Below, one piece after another: positions 1 to 10,888 of a DNA stretch of 64,000 nt. Each line of letters opens with the position of its first letter. Position 1 is the first letter of the stretch. The position numbers and the translations under genes were made by a program. The notes beneath the pieces were generated by a model. It had not been told where the DNA came from. It was given only the letters and a program-made list of their open reading frames with translations, and made no database searches. The stretch is from Bretschneidera sinensis (taxonomy: Eukaryota > Streptophyta > Magnoliopsida > Brassicales > Akaniaceae): contig CM043698.1 of the NCBI GenBank assembly GCA_023935145.1, forward strand, positions 75,232,001-75,296,000, written 5' to 3'.

Positions 1-210
1 AGAATTCACAAGTTTAAATTAAACTATCACGAGCACATTAGCACATAATTGTGTGGGGTATGACATGTTATTTGGATTGGTATGTTTCTTTTGCTTAACT
101 GTGAACTAGATGACCTATTAGATTAACATTTTGGCATATAAAAATAGAAAAGATTGATTCATGCTAAAAAAGAAAAAAAAAATGCTCCTAATGATCAATA
201 AAAACAAATC

Positions 211-365
211 TTCCGCTGAGTAACTGGCCCTCTTGCCTCAGTAAGCATTGAGTGTCATGTCAAAAGGTGGAAAATCTTAAATGGTCATTAAAAAGAACTT
301 TCCGCTGAGTAACTGGCCCTCTTACCTTAGTAAGCATTGAGTGTCACGTCAAAAGGTGGAAAATT
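211..365 (+). repeat. 89-bp tandem repeat in gypsy spacer, two copies plus a distant third
   Basis: The block beginning 'ttccgctgagtaactggc' and running to 'tcaaaaggtgg' occurs at 211 and again at 300, a period of 89 bases. A third diverged copy starts near 1500. All lie in the noncoding spacer upstream of the LTR, so they are internal duplications of the retroelement and not an independent satellite. Confidence 0.75.
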
Positions 366-440
366 CTAAGTGGTAGCATTAAAACCAGTTATGATGCATT
401 AAAATTACCCCTAGATAATATAAAATGTTTTAATATATGC

Positions 441-791
441 ATGACGCAAAGTGTTATTGAGGAAGCTTTTCAAGTCCATCACGTTGATCCAGTAGAAACT
501 ACTCTTACCTATAATATCCCAAGATCATATATTGAGCCCAAATGCAAGGATGTTGCTGATGACATCATTGAAACTATGCACCTTCTAGAGACCTTTCCAA
601 AGCCTCCAATTAAGTATACCGATCCATTCGAAATTCTTAGACCTACTAATACTATTCTTCCCCCTTTTATTGTACAGGCACCTAACTTGGAATTCAAGCA
701 GTTGCCCGAGCACTTATCTTATGCTTATATGGGAGAGAATAAGACACTTTCTATGCTAGCTGCTGCCACTCTTAGTTTTGGGGAAAAATAA
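441..791 (+). pseudogene. Tat/Athila-type pol fragment (protease-RT linker)
   Basis: A 116-codon open stretch. Its C-terminal half ends with the block LPEHLSYAYMGENKTL, which resembles the segment just before reverse transcriptase in Athila/Ogre/Tat polyproteins (LPEHL.YA..GE..TLPV). No RT motifs follow. After the stop, another frame reads GPAEDVKLSANGRHLTAYP, which faintly resembles the extreme C-terminus of a gypsy integrase (VNG.RLK.Y). If so, RT, RNase H and nearly all of integrase were lost by one deletion. The start codon is simply the first ATG and is not a real gene start. Confidence 0.5.
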
Positions 792-2118
792 AGTTTGGTC
801 CGGCTGAAGACGTTAAACTGAGCGCTAATGGGAGGCACCTCACAGCTTATCCTTTTATTTTTATTATTTTACGAATTTATTGTTATTTATTTATTTTTAT
901 TACTTCTTGTTTTCCCGTTTTACGTTAGTTTTTCTTTTTTAGGGACAATGTGTGCATCCGTTCAAGTTTGGGGGTATGCTATGAGCCATGCCGACCTAGC
1001 TAGTTCTCCATCTCCCAGGTTAGCTCCTTCCTTATTATTCACACATTGGGGACAATGTGTAATTTAAGTTTGGGGGTATGGGAGACACATTCACACACAC
1101 CTTGTCCCAGTTTTTTTTTTTATTTTGTTTTGTTGTTTTTCATAGATAAATACATGTTCATTCCGTTCCAAAATTTTTGGGTGTTCTAAACAAACAATAT
1201 GATTTGACTTCATAAGTGAGCTTAACACCTTGAACATATGGGCCAATAATTAAGTTTTGAACCATAATCACTTTCTTTTAGGCATTTAAGGATTCACAAG
1301 TTCGACTTAAACTAAACATGAGCACATTAGCACATAGTTGTGTGGGGTATGACATGTAATTTTGATTTGTATGTTTCTTTTGCTTGATTGTGAACTAGAT
1401 GACCTATTAGATTAACGCGGTGGCATAAGAAAATAGAAAAAAGTTCGTTATTGCTCAAAAAGAAAAAAAAAATGCTCCTAAAGATCATTAAAAAGAACTT
1501 TTCATTGAGTAACTGGCCCTCTTATCTCAGTAAGCAGTGAGTGTCACGTCAAAAGGTGGAATATTGTGATCGGTAGCATTAAGACCAGTTAGTTTCGTAG
1601 CCTTTTTGACTCGAGTTAGTAAGCCCTTAGGGGTGTTTCTACACCTAATGCCCTAAAACCATCTGGTTTGGGAGTCATTGGCTAAATGTTCGTTACACGA
1701 GTCAAATAGAAAGCTTAAGGGAACTAACTTGGCAAAAATCTCACAAATAAAAGAAAAGAAGAAAATCTATGCCATCTTTGTTGATTCTAATAGGAAATTT
1801 GGTGAATAGTCATCGAAACACTACACATTAGAATTTTTTGGAAACCCAATCTTTTATGTGCTAGTCCACCACACAGTTAGTCAAACTTGTGATGTCTTAA
1901 CCTGCCTCATGAAAGTGATTTGCGTTCAAAATTCGTATTCATTGCAAAGATGTGTTTATACTTGTTAAGCTTGCTCATGAATGCGCATCATAGTTTTGTG
2001 TGAAACCTAAACTTTTGTTGGACACCATGAGCATTGGATTTATCTTTGCATCTTTGTTTTTCATTTAGTTTTTGGTTTTGTATTGCTAAGGGACTAGCAA
2101 TATGTAAGTTTGGGGGTG

Positions 2119-3416
2119 TGATAAGAGCTTAAATATATTTAAGCTCCTTAATTTACATTTGTTAAGTTCTTTATCTATATGTTTTAGTCTATTTTACTTC
2201 ACTTTTGTGTTTTACACGTTTTTATAGGGTCTTGGAGAAAAAGAAGCATTTTTGGCACTTAAAGGAAGAAATCTGGAAATCCTGGAGCAGCTGCTGGCTA
2301 GATTGTGATCGAGTGCACTCCTCTGTGCGATCGAGCGCACCACATATGCGATCGAGCGCACATGTATGGGCGTGAACAGTAAACTGCAGAACCCTGTTTT
2401 AGAAATAACCCTATTTTGGAAATAAAGGAGTTTTGTGTTTTAGGAAAGTTTAGGAACTCATGAGCCTCTTAGGACTTCTCAAAGACCTATAAATACACTT
2501 GTAAATCACACACAAAAGGCATCACCTCTTGGGGGGGATGACTTCTTAGATCCCTTCTTTTATCTTTTACTTTTAGCCTGGAGAAGGAAACTGTGGAGGA
2601 GAATTGATGACTTTTCTTTCGGGTTTCTTCTTTCCTTTACTTTTATTATGTATACTTAACTTTTAGTAAGGGCTTGGTTGAAGCCCTAATTATGTTTACT
2701 CAATAAATTTAGTATTGGCGCATTTGCGATATTTATATTGTGTTTCTTAACTTGATTAATATCTGCTTTTATTTAAATTCCTCATATATATATGTCTGAT
2801 CAATATGTGCATGTGGTATGGACTTGTTAGTTAGATCAATTTGGATGACCGAGTCCTGGGTCTAACATTAGTAACAAGGGATATCTTATCCGGATACCCG
2901 GGTTAATCAACATGGGAAACCAGGAGTAGATACCATGCTCTAGGTCTCATGTGGTTGTCGATTTCCATAGTACTTATGTTTTCTTAAGGAACAACTCAAG
3001 CAGATACCATGCTGAATCCCTTAAGGAAGAAAAGAGTTAGAGTAGATACCATGCCTAACTTGTTGCTTAGGGATATCAATAGCTTAAGGAGTAGATACCA
3101 TGCCCTTAGGTTGACAAACATTAGGTATTCATGACATGAGTAAAGCATTGGCATACTGTTTTATTGTGGTAGCATAATTAGTGGTGGATATCAAGTCCCT
3201 ACGCCTTTATCTTTAGTATTTTATCTTTATCATAATCAACTCTTTTATTATTTCTATCTTTTTATATTGCGAATATAATTCTAAATTGAACTTTACCAAT
3301 CCCTGTGGAGATGATCTTGCATTCGCACACTATACTACATTGTTGACCTTGTGCACTTGCAAGTAAAATCGAGTGCGATTATTTACCCATTTATTTAGGT
3401 ATATTTTCGCTTAACA
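2119..3416 (+). repeat. LTR 1 of Tat/Athila-like element (1298 bp)
   Basis: Begins TGATAAGAGC directly after the purine tract 'tttgggggtg' and ends CTTAACA, so TG...CA termini are present. It aligns along its length with the LTR at 3888-5226. Inside are three copies of the GC-rich motif GCGATCGAGCGCAC (2304-2361) and four irregular copies of GTAGATACCATGC (about 2926-3105). It is followed at once by spacer sequence that matches the spacer upstream of it, so this element probably inserted into, or recombined with, another copy of its own family. Confidence 0.8.
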
Positions 3417-3887
3417 GGTGTCTTTACACCTAATGCCCTAAAACCATCTGGTTTGGGAGTCATTGGCTAAACGCTCGTTACACGAGTCTTCAAGAAAGCT
3501 TAAGGGAACTAACTTGGCAAAAACCTCGCAAATAAAAGTCTATGCCATATTTGTTGACTCTAATAGGAAGTTTGGTGAATCTCGAGTCATCGAAATAATA
3601 CACATTTGAATTTCTTGGAAACCCAATCTTTTGTGTGCTAGTCACCACACACCAAAGTCAAACTTGTGATATCTTAAAATACCTCGTGAATATGATTTAT
3701 GTTCAAAACTCTTATTCATTGCAGATATATGTTTACACTTGTTAAGCTTGCTCATTAATGCGCATCATAGTTTTGTGAAAAATCTAGATTTTTGATTGAC
3801 ACTATGAACATTGGATTTATCTATGTTTTCGTTTTAGTTTTTAATTTCGTATTGCTAAGGGACTAGCAATATGTAAGTTTGGGGGTG
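3417..3887 (+). mobile_element. Second copy of the Tat/Athila-like 3' spacer
   Basis: Starts 'ggtgtctttacacctaatgcc' and aligns with about 1630-2118 (same phrases 'ccatctggtttgggagtc' and 'ttgctaagggactagcaat', same terminal purine tract). It joins LTR 1 to LTR 2. It is either the target copy into which the first element inserted or a product of unequal recombination. It contains no coding sequence. Confidence 0.75.
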
Positions 3888-5226
3888 TTATAGATGCTTA
3901 AATATTCATATTTAAGCCCCCTTATTTACACTTATTAGGTCCTTTATTGCGTTAATTTGGTCTCTTTTACTCCATTTGTGTGTTTTACATGTTTTTATAG
4001 GGTCTTGGAGAAAAATAAGCAGTTTTGGCACTTTAAAGAAGAAATCTAGAAGCCTTGGAGCACTCTCTGGATAAAGTGCGATCGAGCGCACTATGCACTG
4101 CGATCGAGCGCACATGCGATCGTGCGCACACTTGAAGGATCGAGCGCACACTGCGATCGAGTGCAAGGACACATGCGATCGAGCGCACATGTATGGGCGT
4201 GAACAGTAAACTGTAGAACCCTATTTTGGAAGGTATAGGATTTTTCGTTTTAGGAAGGTTTAGGAACTTATGGGTCTCTTAGGACTTCTCAAGGACCTAT
4301 AAATACACTTGTAACTCACACACAAAACCACACCTTAGATAGTAAACACTTCTCTCTTTTCTTTTACTTGGAGTTGAGGGCTTGGGAGAGAATTGACGCC
4401 TCTTCTCTCGGGTTTATTCTTCTCCTTTATGTTTAGTTTATTTATAATGATTACTTCAGTTAGTATGTGTAACTAACTCTCTTATAGGGCTCGATTGAAG
4501 CCCTAGTTATGCATTCCCATATTTTTATTCATTGATTAAATCTTTTCCGATAAGCTTATTATGTTACTTAACTTGATTAACACCTGTGCTTATTTAAATT
4601 CCTCATATGTATGTGTAAGGCCAACGTATGCATGTGGTATGGATGGGTTAGTTAGATCAATTTGGATGATCGAGTCATGGGTCTAACATTAGTAACAAGG
4701 GATACCTTATCCGGGTACCCGGGTTAATCAACATAAGAAACCGGGAGTAGATACCATGCCCTAGGTCTCATGTAGTTGTCGATTTCCACAGTACTTATGT
4801 TTTCTTAAGGAACAACTCAAGTAGATACCATGATGAATCCCTTAAGGAAGAAAAAAGTTAGAGTAGATACCATGCCTAACTCGTTGCTTAGGGAAATCAA
4901 TAGCTTAAGGAGTAGATACCATGCCCTTAGGTTGGCAACCAGTAGGTATACATAATAAAGCTAGTGCACTGATACCTTATACACATTGGGAATGTATGAC
5001 TAGTGGTGGATATCAAAGCCCTATGTCTTTATTATTATCAAATCACCTTCCAACAAATATTTATCTCTTTTTACTTTTGAGAAACTAATTCTAAAAAGCA
5101 ACTTTACCAATCCCTGTGGAGATGACCTTGCTTTCGCACACTAGACTACACTGATGACCTTGTGCACTTACAAGTATAACTAGTACGATTATTCACCTAT
5201 TTATTTAGGTAGATAAACGCACAACA
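3888..5226 (+). repeat. LTR 2 of Tat/Athila-like element (1339 bp)
   Basis: Aligns with LTR 1. The 5' dinucleotide is decayed (TTATAG against TGATAAG) and the 3' end is ACAACA. The GCGATCGAGCGCAC array has expanded to six copies (4077-4188) against three in LTR 1. Four GTAGATACCATGC motifs are kept (about 4746-4925). The right flank is gypsy integrase sequence of a different element, so this LTR marks an insertion breakpoint. Confidence 0.75.
4077..4188. repeat. GCGATCGAGCGCAC short-motif array in LTR 2
   Basis: Six near-identical 14-base motifs spaced by 1-9 bases, at about 4077, 4099, 4114, 4136, 4151 and 4173. The core GCGATCG..CGC is nearly palindromic and very GC-rich against an AT-rich background. 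The equivalent part of LTR 1 (2304-2361) has three. The array makes a spurious open frame on the minus strand (3912-4190). Confidence 0.85.
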
Positions 5227-6190
5227 ATACCCAACTGGGCTTGGATTCTATTTGGTTGTAGTTGACAGGTTTTCCAAGATGGCCCATTTTGTAGCTTGTA
5301 GGAAAACAATGGATACTGCCCGGATCACCCATCTTTACTTCAGGGAGATTGTGTGATTACATGATGTTCCCCGATCCATTACTTTCGATCATGACACCAA
5401 GTTCATGAGTCAGTTCTGGAAGAGTTTATGGGGAAACTGGAGACGAAGTTGAATTTTAGCAGCACCTACCATCCCAAGATAGATAGTCAGATCGAGGTGG
5501 TGAACCGGAGTTTGGGGAACCTTTTGAGGAGCTTGGCAGGAACTAAACCGAAGTAGTGGGATTTGGCGTTACCTCAAGCAGAATTTTCCTATAATAAGTC
5601 GAAAAATAGAACCACCGGAATGAGCCCATTTGAGATTGTCTATGATCAGAATTCATCCGGGGTGCTTGACTAGCCCCTATTCCACGTGTGGGTCGTTTGA
5701 GTCACAAGGCAGATGAGATGGCAGATCATCTTCGTGGTATCCATGAGCAAGTGAAGCTGGCCATTCACGAGAGTAATGCCAAGTACAAGGTTTAAGGCGA
5801 CAATCACCGTCGTCAGGTACTTTTTGATGTTGGTGATTTTGTTTGGGCAGTATTAACTCGTAATCATTTTCCTATGGGAGAGTACAATAAGCTTAAGGAG
5901 TGGAAGATTGGACCCTGTGAGATCCTGCAGAAGATCAATGATAACGCCTACAGACTATGCCTCCCTAGTCATTTGAGGACTTCTGATGTCTTTAATGTGA
6001 AACACCTGAGTCCTTGTTTTGTGGATTCTGATGAAGCTATTATGAACTCGAGGACGAGTTCTTTCCAACCCGAGATGACTGATGCAAGAGGATCCGAGTT
6101 AGATGATGTTGAGTTATCAGATAGCACGTTGTTGGCACTGAGATACCTTGAGTTGGCAGATGAGTGCAAAGATGGCAGGTGGACTACCTA
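5227..6190 (+). pseudogene. Ty3/gypsy integrase C-terminal fragment
   Basis: Three-frame reading gives a decayed integrase. The core near 5440-5640 contains TYHPKIDSQ.EVVNRSLGNLLRS, then an equivalent of the AYN.S....GMSPFE.VY block. The GPY/F-like C-terminal block at about 5874-6010 reads KEWKIGPCEILQKINDNAY followed by DVFNVKHLSP. Integrase inserts the reverse-transcribed copy into the chromosome. The N-terminal zinc domain and everything upstream are cut away by the LTR ending at 5226. Several stops and frame changes show it is dead. No chromodomain follows, which hints at a lineage different from gypsy-1, gypsy-2, gypsy-A and gypsy-B. Confidence 0.82.
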
Positions 6191-6700
6191 GAACGGTTGG
6201 ATCGATCCAAATCTAAAGGTGCAGTTTACATCATTTTGCATGCCACGGGCTTGGATTGGTCCCCGAAGACCCTAGTCTAATTGGAAACGGGCCCCTGGTC
6301 AAAACTCAAGCTTTGCCCTGAGTGTAGTTATTTTTAAGCCAAAAAACGATGTTTAGGCCTTCAATTTTGTAGTTTTCAGTTTTAGGAAACTTTCCATCTT
6401 CAATTTCCTTTTGTATTCAAATCAGAATTGACTGCCGTTGATTATGCCTTAATACAATCGCTTAATTTTAGTAATTTCCATAGTTTTCCCCAGGATTATG
6501 TTTTCAGGGATTTTTGCCTTTTTTGCTTTGACCATATAAATAAGGAGACCATATACGGAAAAGACAAATTATTATTATTATTGAATAAAATTGTGTTTTT
6601 TTTCCCTGTGAATTCTCTGTTGAAACTAGCCTGCAGAATAATCGCTATTCTGCCCGACGTCACATTTTGAATAGCAAATATTTAGATATCCAGTGCTGAT
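6191..6700 (+). repeat. Probable LTR or 3' UTR remnant of the same gypsy element
   Basis: Lies directly downstream of the integrase fragment. It has a TATA-like TATAAATAAGG at 6535-6545 and a poly(A)-signal-like AATAAA at 6584-6589 after an ATT repeat, the order expected in a plant LTR. I could not fix TG/CA ends, and no second copy exists in the window for comparison. Confidence 0.4.
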
Positions 6701-7136
6701 ATAATTTTTGACACAAATTCAGTTACTTTCTTATAAACATAGATCATTTTATTAATTTCTTTTAGGGTATATGATATAATTTTTGTTTATTAGACTTAAT
6801 TAACACAATTAAAACCATTATGATTGAAATAATAACATTAAAATTTACTTGTCTTTACATGAATAGTTTGTTTTTTTATTGAATACTTTGTATATAATAT
6901 TAAATATAGATTCTTTGAAAAGATAAGTATAAATTTATATGGTGATTGATCTTAGAAATGGATTTAGGATTGTTTTTTGGTAGGTCAAAGTATTAACTCA
7001 ATTTATTGTTATCAATTTCAGTTCATCCACTTACCAATCAAATCTAAGTTTGTGATTATGCCTTCTTTTGTCAAAAATATTTCAATTATGACTTTCTTAA
7101 CATTGTTTTAGGAAAGTTTATTGGTGTCATCTAAAA
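6701..7136. other. AT-rich stretch upstream of the CACTA transposase
   Basis: Very AT-rich, with no open frame worth reporting. The 5' terminus of the CACTA element should lie here, but I found neither CACTACAAG nor the subterminal GGCACTT-type repeats seen at the 3' end. The only echo is 'acacaattaaaacca' near 6805, which also occurs near 15277, in the same orientation. The 5' end may be deleted. Confidence 0.4.
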
Positions 7137-10100
7137 ATGGATAAAAGTTGGATAGATAAACCGAGGTCGATTAAAGCCTATATGGATGGTGTTGCAAACT
7201 TCATTATATTTGCACGTCAAAAAGCTTGTGGTCATGGTAGTATTGTTTGTCCATGTAGAAGATGTGGTAATTGTTATTCATTCAAACCAAAAATTGTTTA
7301 GGAGCATCTATTGTATAATGGGTTTAGTCTATGTTACACCGAGTGAGTTTTTCATGGGGAGAAAATCTCTCGTATAAACCACACTCACACTAGTTTACAA
7401 CCCACTAGTGTTCCAATTGGCTTCATGGGACGAGATGACGTGTTGGGTTTGCTCTGAGGTGCCTTCGAGGTTACTTGTGAAAACCCAAACAATGAACCAT
7501 TAAGTTTAGGAATTGAAGTGGGATCTTCAAATGAGCATGGTAAAGAGCAACAGGCTCATGGTGGGTTTGAGTTCAATAATTGTGGTGATCCTTTACACGT
7601 CAAACATCCAGTTCGTTCTGCTATTGATGAGACGATTCAGTATAGCAATTTGATTAAAGATTACGATAATGAACTTTATCCAGGTTGTCAGAATTTCACA
7701 AAGTTAAGTTTTATGTTATATCTACTACACCTCAAACGTTTGAATGGGTGGTCTGGTAAATCTCTGACTATGTTGCTTGAGTTTATCAACAAGAAATTTT
7801 CGATGTGTGCTCCATTGCCATCAAATTATTATGAAACTATGAAGATTGTCAAAGGATTGGGTCTTGGCTATGAGAAAATTCATGTTTGTCATAATAACTA
7901 CACACTGTATTGAGGTGAACATGTGAATGATGAATTTTGTCATGCGTGTGGTGTGCCATGGTGGGTTAAAAACAATGCCGATGATGAGGATCCGTTGAAT
8001 GAGATGGATGGTCAATCTAAAAAGAAAAAGCCAGCTAAAGTATTACGTTATTTTTCACTAATACTGAGATTGAAGATGATATATATGTCATCTAAAATGG
8101 CTTCATTGATGAGATGGTATAATAAAGATCGGACAAAGGATGGGATTTTAAGACACCCAATGGATGGATTAGCCTGGAATGAATTTGATACTTTGTATCC
8201 CGATTTTGTAGCTGATTCTCAGAGTGTTAGGCTTGGCCTAGCTAGTGACGGGTTCAATCCCTTTCGAAGAATGAGTTCAACTTATAGCACATGGCCTATT
8301 CTTTTGGTCCCATACAACTTGCCACCGTGGCTTTGCATGAAGCAAACATCCTTCCTCCTTTCAATGGTTATTCTTGGTGAGAAAAGCCCCGGTAATGATA
8401 TTGATATCTTTTTGCAGCCTCTAATGGAAGAGTTGAAACAATTATGGGATGGTGTTGATGCGTCCACCAATCAAAGCTTTAAGCTGCACTCTTTTCTTCT
8501 TTAGACCATTAATGATTTTCCTGCATATGCAAACTTATCTGGTTGGAGCACCAAGGGATGGGTTGCTTGTCCATGTTGTGGGGAATCTACGCATTCTATA
8601 TGGTTAAAGCATGGGGAAAAGTTTTGCTATATGGGTCATCGTCGATGGTTACCAAAAAACCATGCAAAATGATCAGTTTGATGGCACCATAGAGTTGGGA
8701 TCTGCTCTTATTCCACCGTCTGGACACGATGTTTTAAGACAACTATATCTATGGTAAAACCTCGAAGCCTTCTAAAAAAAGGGCAAGAGAAGATATTGGT
8801 ACCTCTACGGGGCAAGTACTAGTGGATGAAGTTGATAACCTTTTTAAGGGTGTGGACGATTTCCTACAAAATGTTGATAATGAGGAACTTCCCATGGATA
8901 ATGGAGTTGTAATATGTTGTGGAAAAAAATAAACATTTTTTTAGTTACCTTATTGGAAAGACAATCTATTGCATCATAATTTAGATGTGATGCATATAGA
9001 GAGAAATGTATGTGATAATTTGATTAGAACAATATTGAATATAGATGGTAAGACTAAAGATAATTAAAAAGCATGCCGCGATCAAGAGGAAATTGGCATT
9101 AGGAAAGACCTCAATTTAGTTGTTCTTCCTAATGGAAAAGATCACTCGCCTCCAACATGCTACACTAAGTCCACAAAGGAGAAGCACAATTTCTTGATAG
9201 TTTTGGCAAATCTTAAAGTTCCTGATGGGTATGCATCAAACATCTCGAGATGTGTTAACCTAAAGGATCGTAAGTTGTCAAACTTAAAGAGTAATGACGG
9301 TCACATATTGATGCAAGAAATCCTTCCTATTGCCTTAAGAGCACCTTTTCCTAGACATGTTGTAGCAGTTGTTTATGAGTTATCATCATTTTTCGAAGCT
9401 TTATGCTCTAAAGCCCTTGATCCCCATGAGCTTGACATATTGGAGTCGCGTGTAGCTTTGACACTCTGCCATTTGGAGAAAGTATTCCCCCTGGGTTTCT
9501 TTACGATTATGGTTCATCTTATCATTCACTTAGCCTTCGAGGCTAGACTTAGTGGTCCCGTACACTACAAGTGAATGTATCCTGTTAAAAGGTTAGATGT
9601 TCAAATATAATTTGTGCACTCTTTTTTTTTATATTATTGGTTACTAAATTTATCTTTAATTTTTTTGGCTTTACAAGGTATTTAGTGCGCTTGAAATCTT
9701 ACATACGTAATAGCAGTCAACCCAAGGGGTCAATTGTTGAAGGGTACAATGGGAAATAGTGTCTAACATATTGCTCACAATACTTCAAAGGTGTAGAGAC
9801 AAAATTCAACCGCCATTAAAGGAATAATGATACTCTAAATTATCCAGATGAATACATGTTTTCCTCAGGTGGACAGATAATGGGAAAGATTGTAAGTGTT
9901 GAGCTCTATGACATGTCATTAGCTCAAGCACATCTTTATGTGTTGGTCCATAATGATAAACTTTTTGTCCTTCGTAGATTAGTATCAATAAAAAAAACTT
10001 AGTAATCATGTGTTTAAATTGAGTAATTATTATCTGTTGTTATCCCTGTGATGGTTAACAGTTAGAAAAAAAAATCAATAATTACAGCGAATTTTTGGTT

Positions 10101-10888
10101 GCTCAAAGACTAACCAATCGTTCCAATCGACCAATACAAAGTCTTGAACAAAATTGGTTGGTTGAGATATTTCCCTCATGGCTTATGAGATAAGTTAGGC
10201 ATAATATCAATTGTCTTTGAATGTTATAAGTGTTTTCAATAAAACATTGATTGATGTTGTCTCATATTAATTGTTGAAAAATGTTTAGGTGCCATGGATG
10301 GTGGATAACAATTATTCAGATGAAATAATTTTCTTTGCTCGAGGTCCGAATAATGTTGTTAGGAGATTTAATGGATTCAACATCAATGGCTTTAAATTCC
10401 ACACAAAGGAACGTGAGAGGTTTAGACGATCTCAAAATTCGAGAGTTATGGTTGAAGCGGATGATCAAATGTATTATGGTGTGCTCAAAGATATCACCGA
10501 GTTGGATTACTATGATACGTTTAAGATTGTGTTGTTCCGCTGTGATTGGGTGGATATTAATTTACCCAGGGGTTTATAGAAAGATTCAGGTGGGTGCATT
10601 CTCGTGAACTTGAATAGGTTCATACACACTTGTCAGTTATTGAAGGATGACCCGTTTGTTATTTCATCTTAAGTGAAACAAGTGTTTTATGTGCCAGACC
10701 CAACAAGAAAGGAATGGTATCATGTTGTGATCACAAAGCCAAGGGACCTATATGAAATGGGTGAAAAACCACAGGAAGAGGATGATGACACTTACAATCA
10801 GTGCATGCCTTCTAATGTAGTGGTAGATGATCAATTAGATTGTATCTCAACTTGGGCTACGATGGACATTGACGAAGATACCAACTAG
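7137..10888 (+). pseudogene. CACTA transposase (TNP2 / Transposase_21 type), broken
   Basis: Encodes the enzyme that cuts and moves CACTA elements. Blocks in order: an N-terminal transposase-associated domain (7137-7370, MDKSWIDKPRS...YMDGV with CPCRRC zinc-ligand cysteines, TAG at 7299); the TNP2 core (7518-8640, with LYPGCQNFTKLSFM, KPAKVLRYF, RTKDGILRHP, VRLGLASDGFNPF, GNDIDIFLQPL); a DUF4218-like block (9194-9760, with LPIALRAPFPRH and GPVHYK.MYPV.RYL, split by an intron near 9591-9677); and a DUF4216-like block (10289-10888, with YYGVLKDI.ELDYY and VKQVFYVPDPTRKEWYHVV). Stops at 7299, 7911 and 8502 and frame changes near 8670 and 8930 destroy it. Family identity is secure from the block order; exon limits are approximate. 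Confidence 0.87.

Larger units (their letters stand above)
1..2118 (+). mobile_element. 3' internal region of a deleted Tat/Athila-type Ty3/gypsy element
   Basis: Mostly noncoding spacer that leads into the LTR at 2119. It repeats the phrase 'gtttgggggtatg' after 'ggggacaatgtg' (near 950-975 and 1048-1080) and ends in the purine tract 'tttgggggtg' just before the LTR. In plant Tat/Athila-type gypsy elements such a spacer and tract lie between integrase and the 3' LTR. Bases 1-150 reappear, diverged, at about 1290-1440, so the spacer holds internal duplications. The only coding trace is the fragment at 441-791, so gag and most of pol are missing. The left end lies outside the window. Lineage assignment is by spacer style and a short peptide only. 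Confidence 0.68.

Noticed and set aside
3912..4190. Cys/Arg/Ser-rich minus-strand frame of 92 codons
   Set aside because: Generated by the GCGATCGAGCGCAC array in the Tat-like LTR; the related LTR does not preserve the frame.
9562..9575. CACTACAAG inside the window as a possible CACTA 5' terminus
   Set aside because: It lies within the conserved GPVHYKWMYP-type coding block of the transposase, so the match is coincidental.
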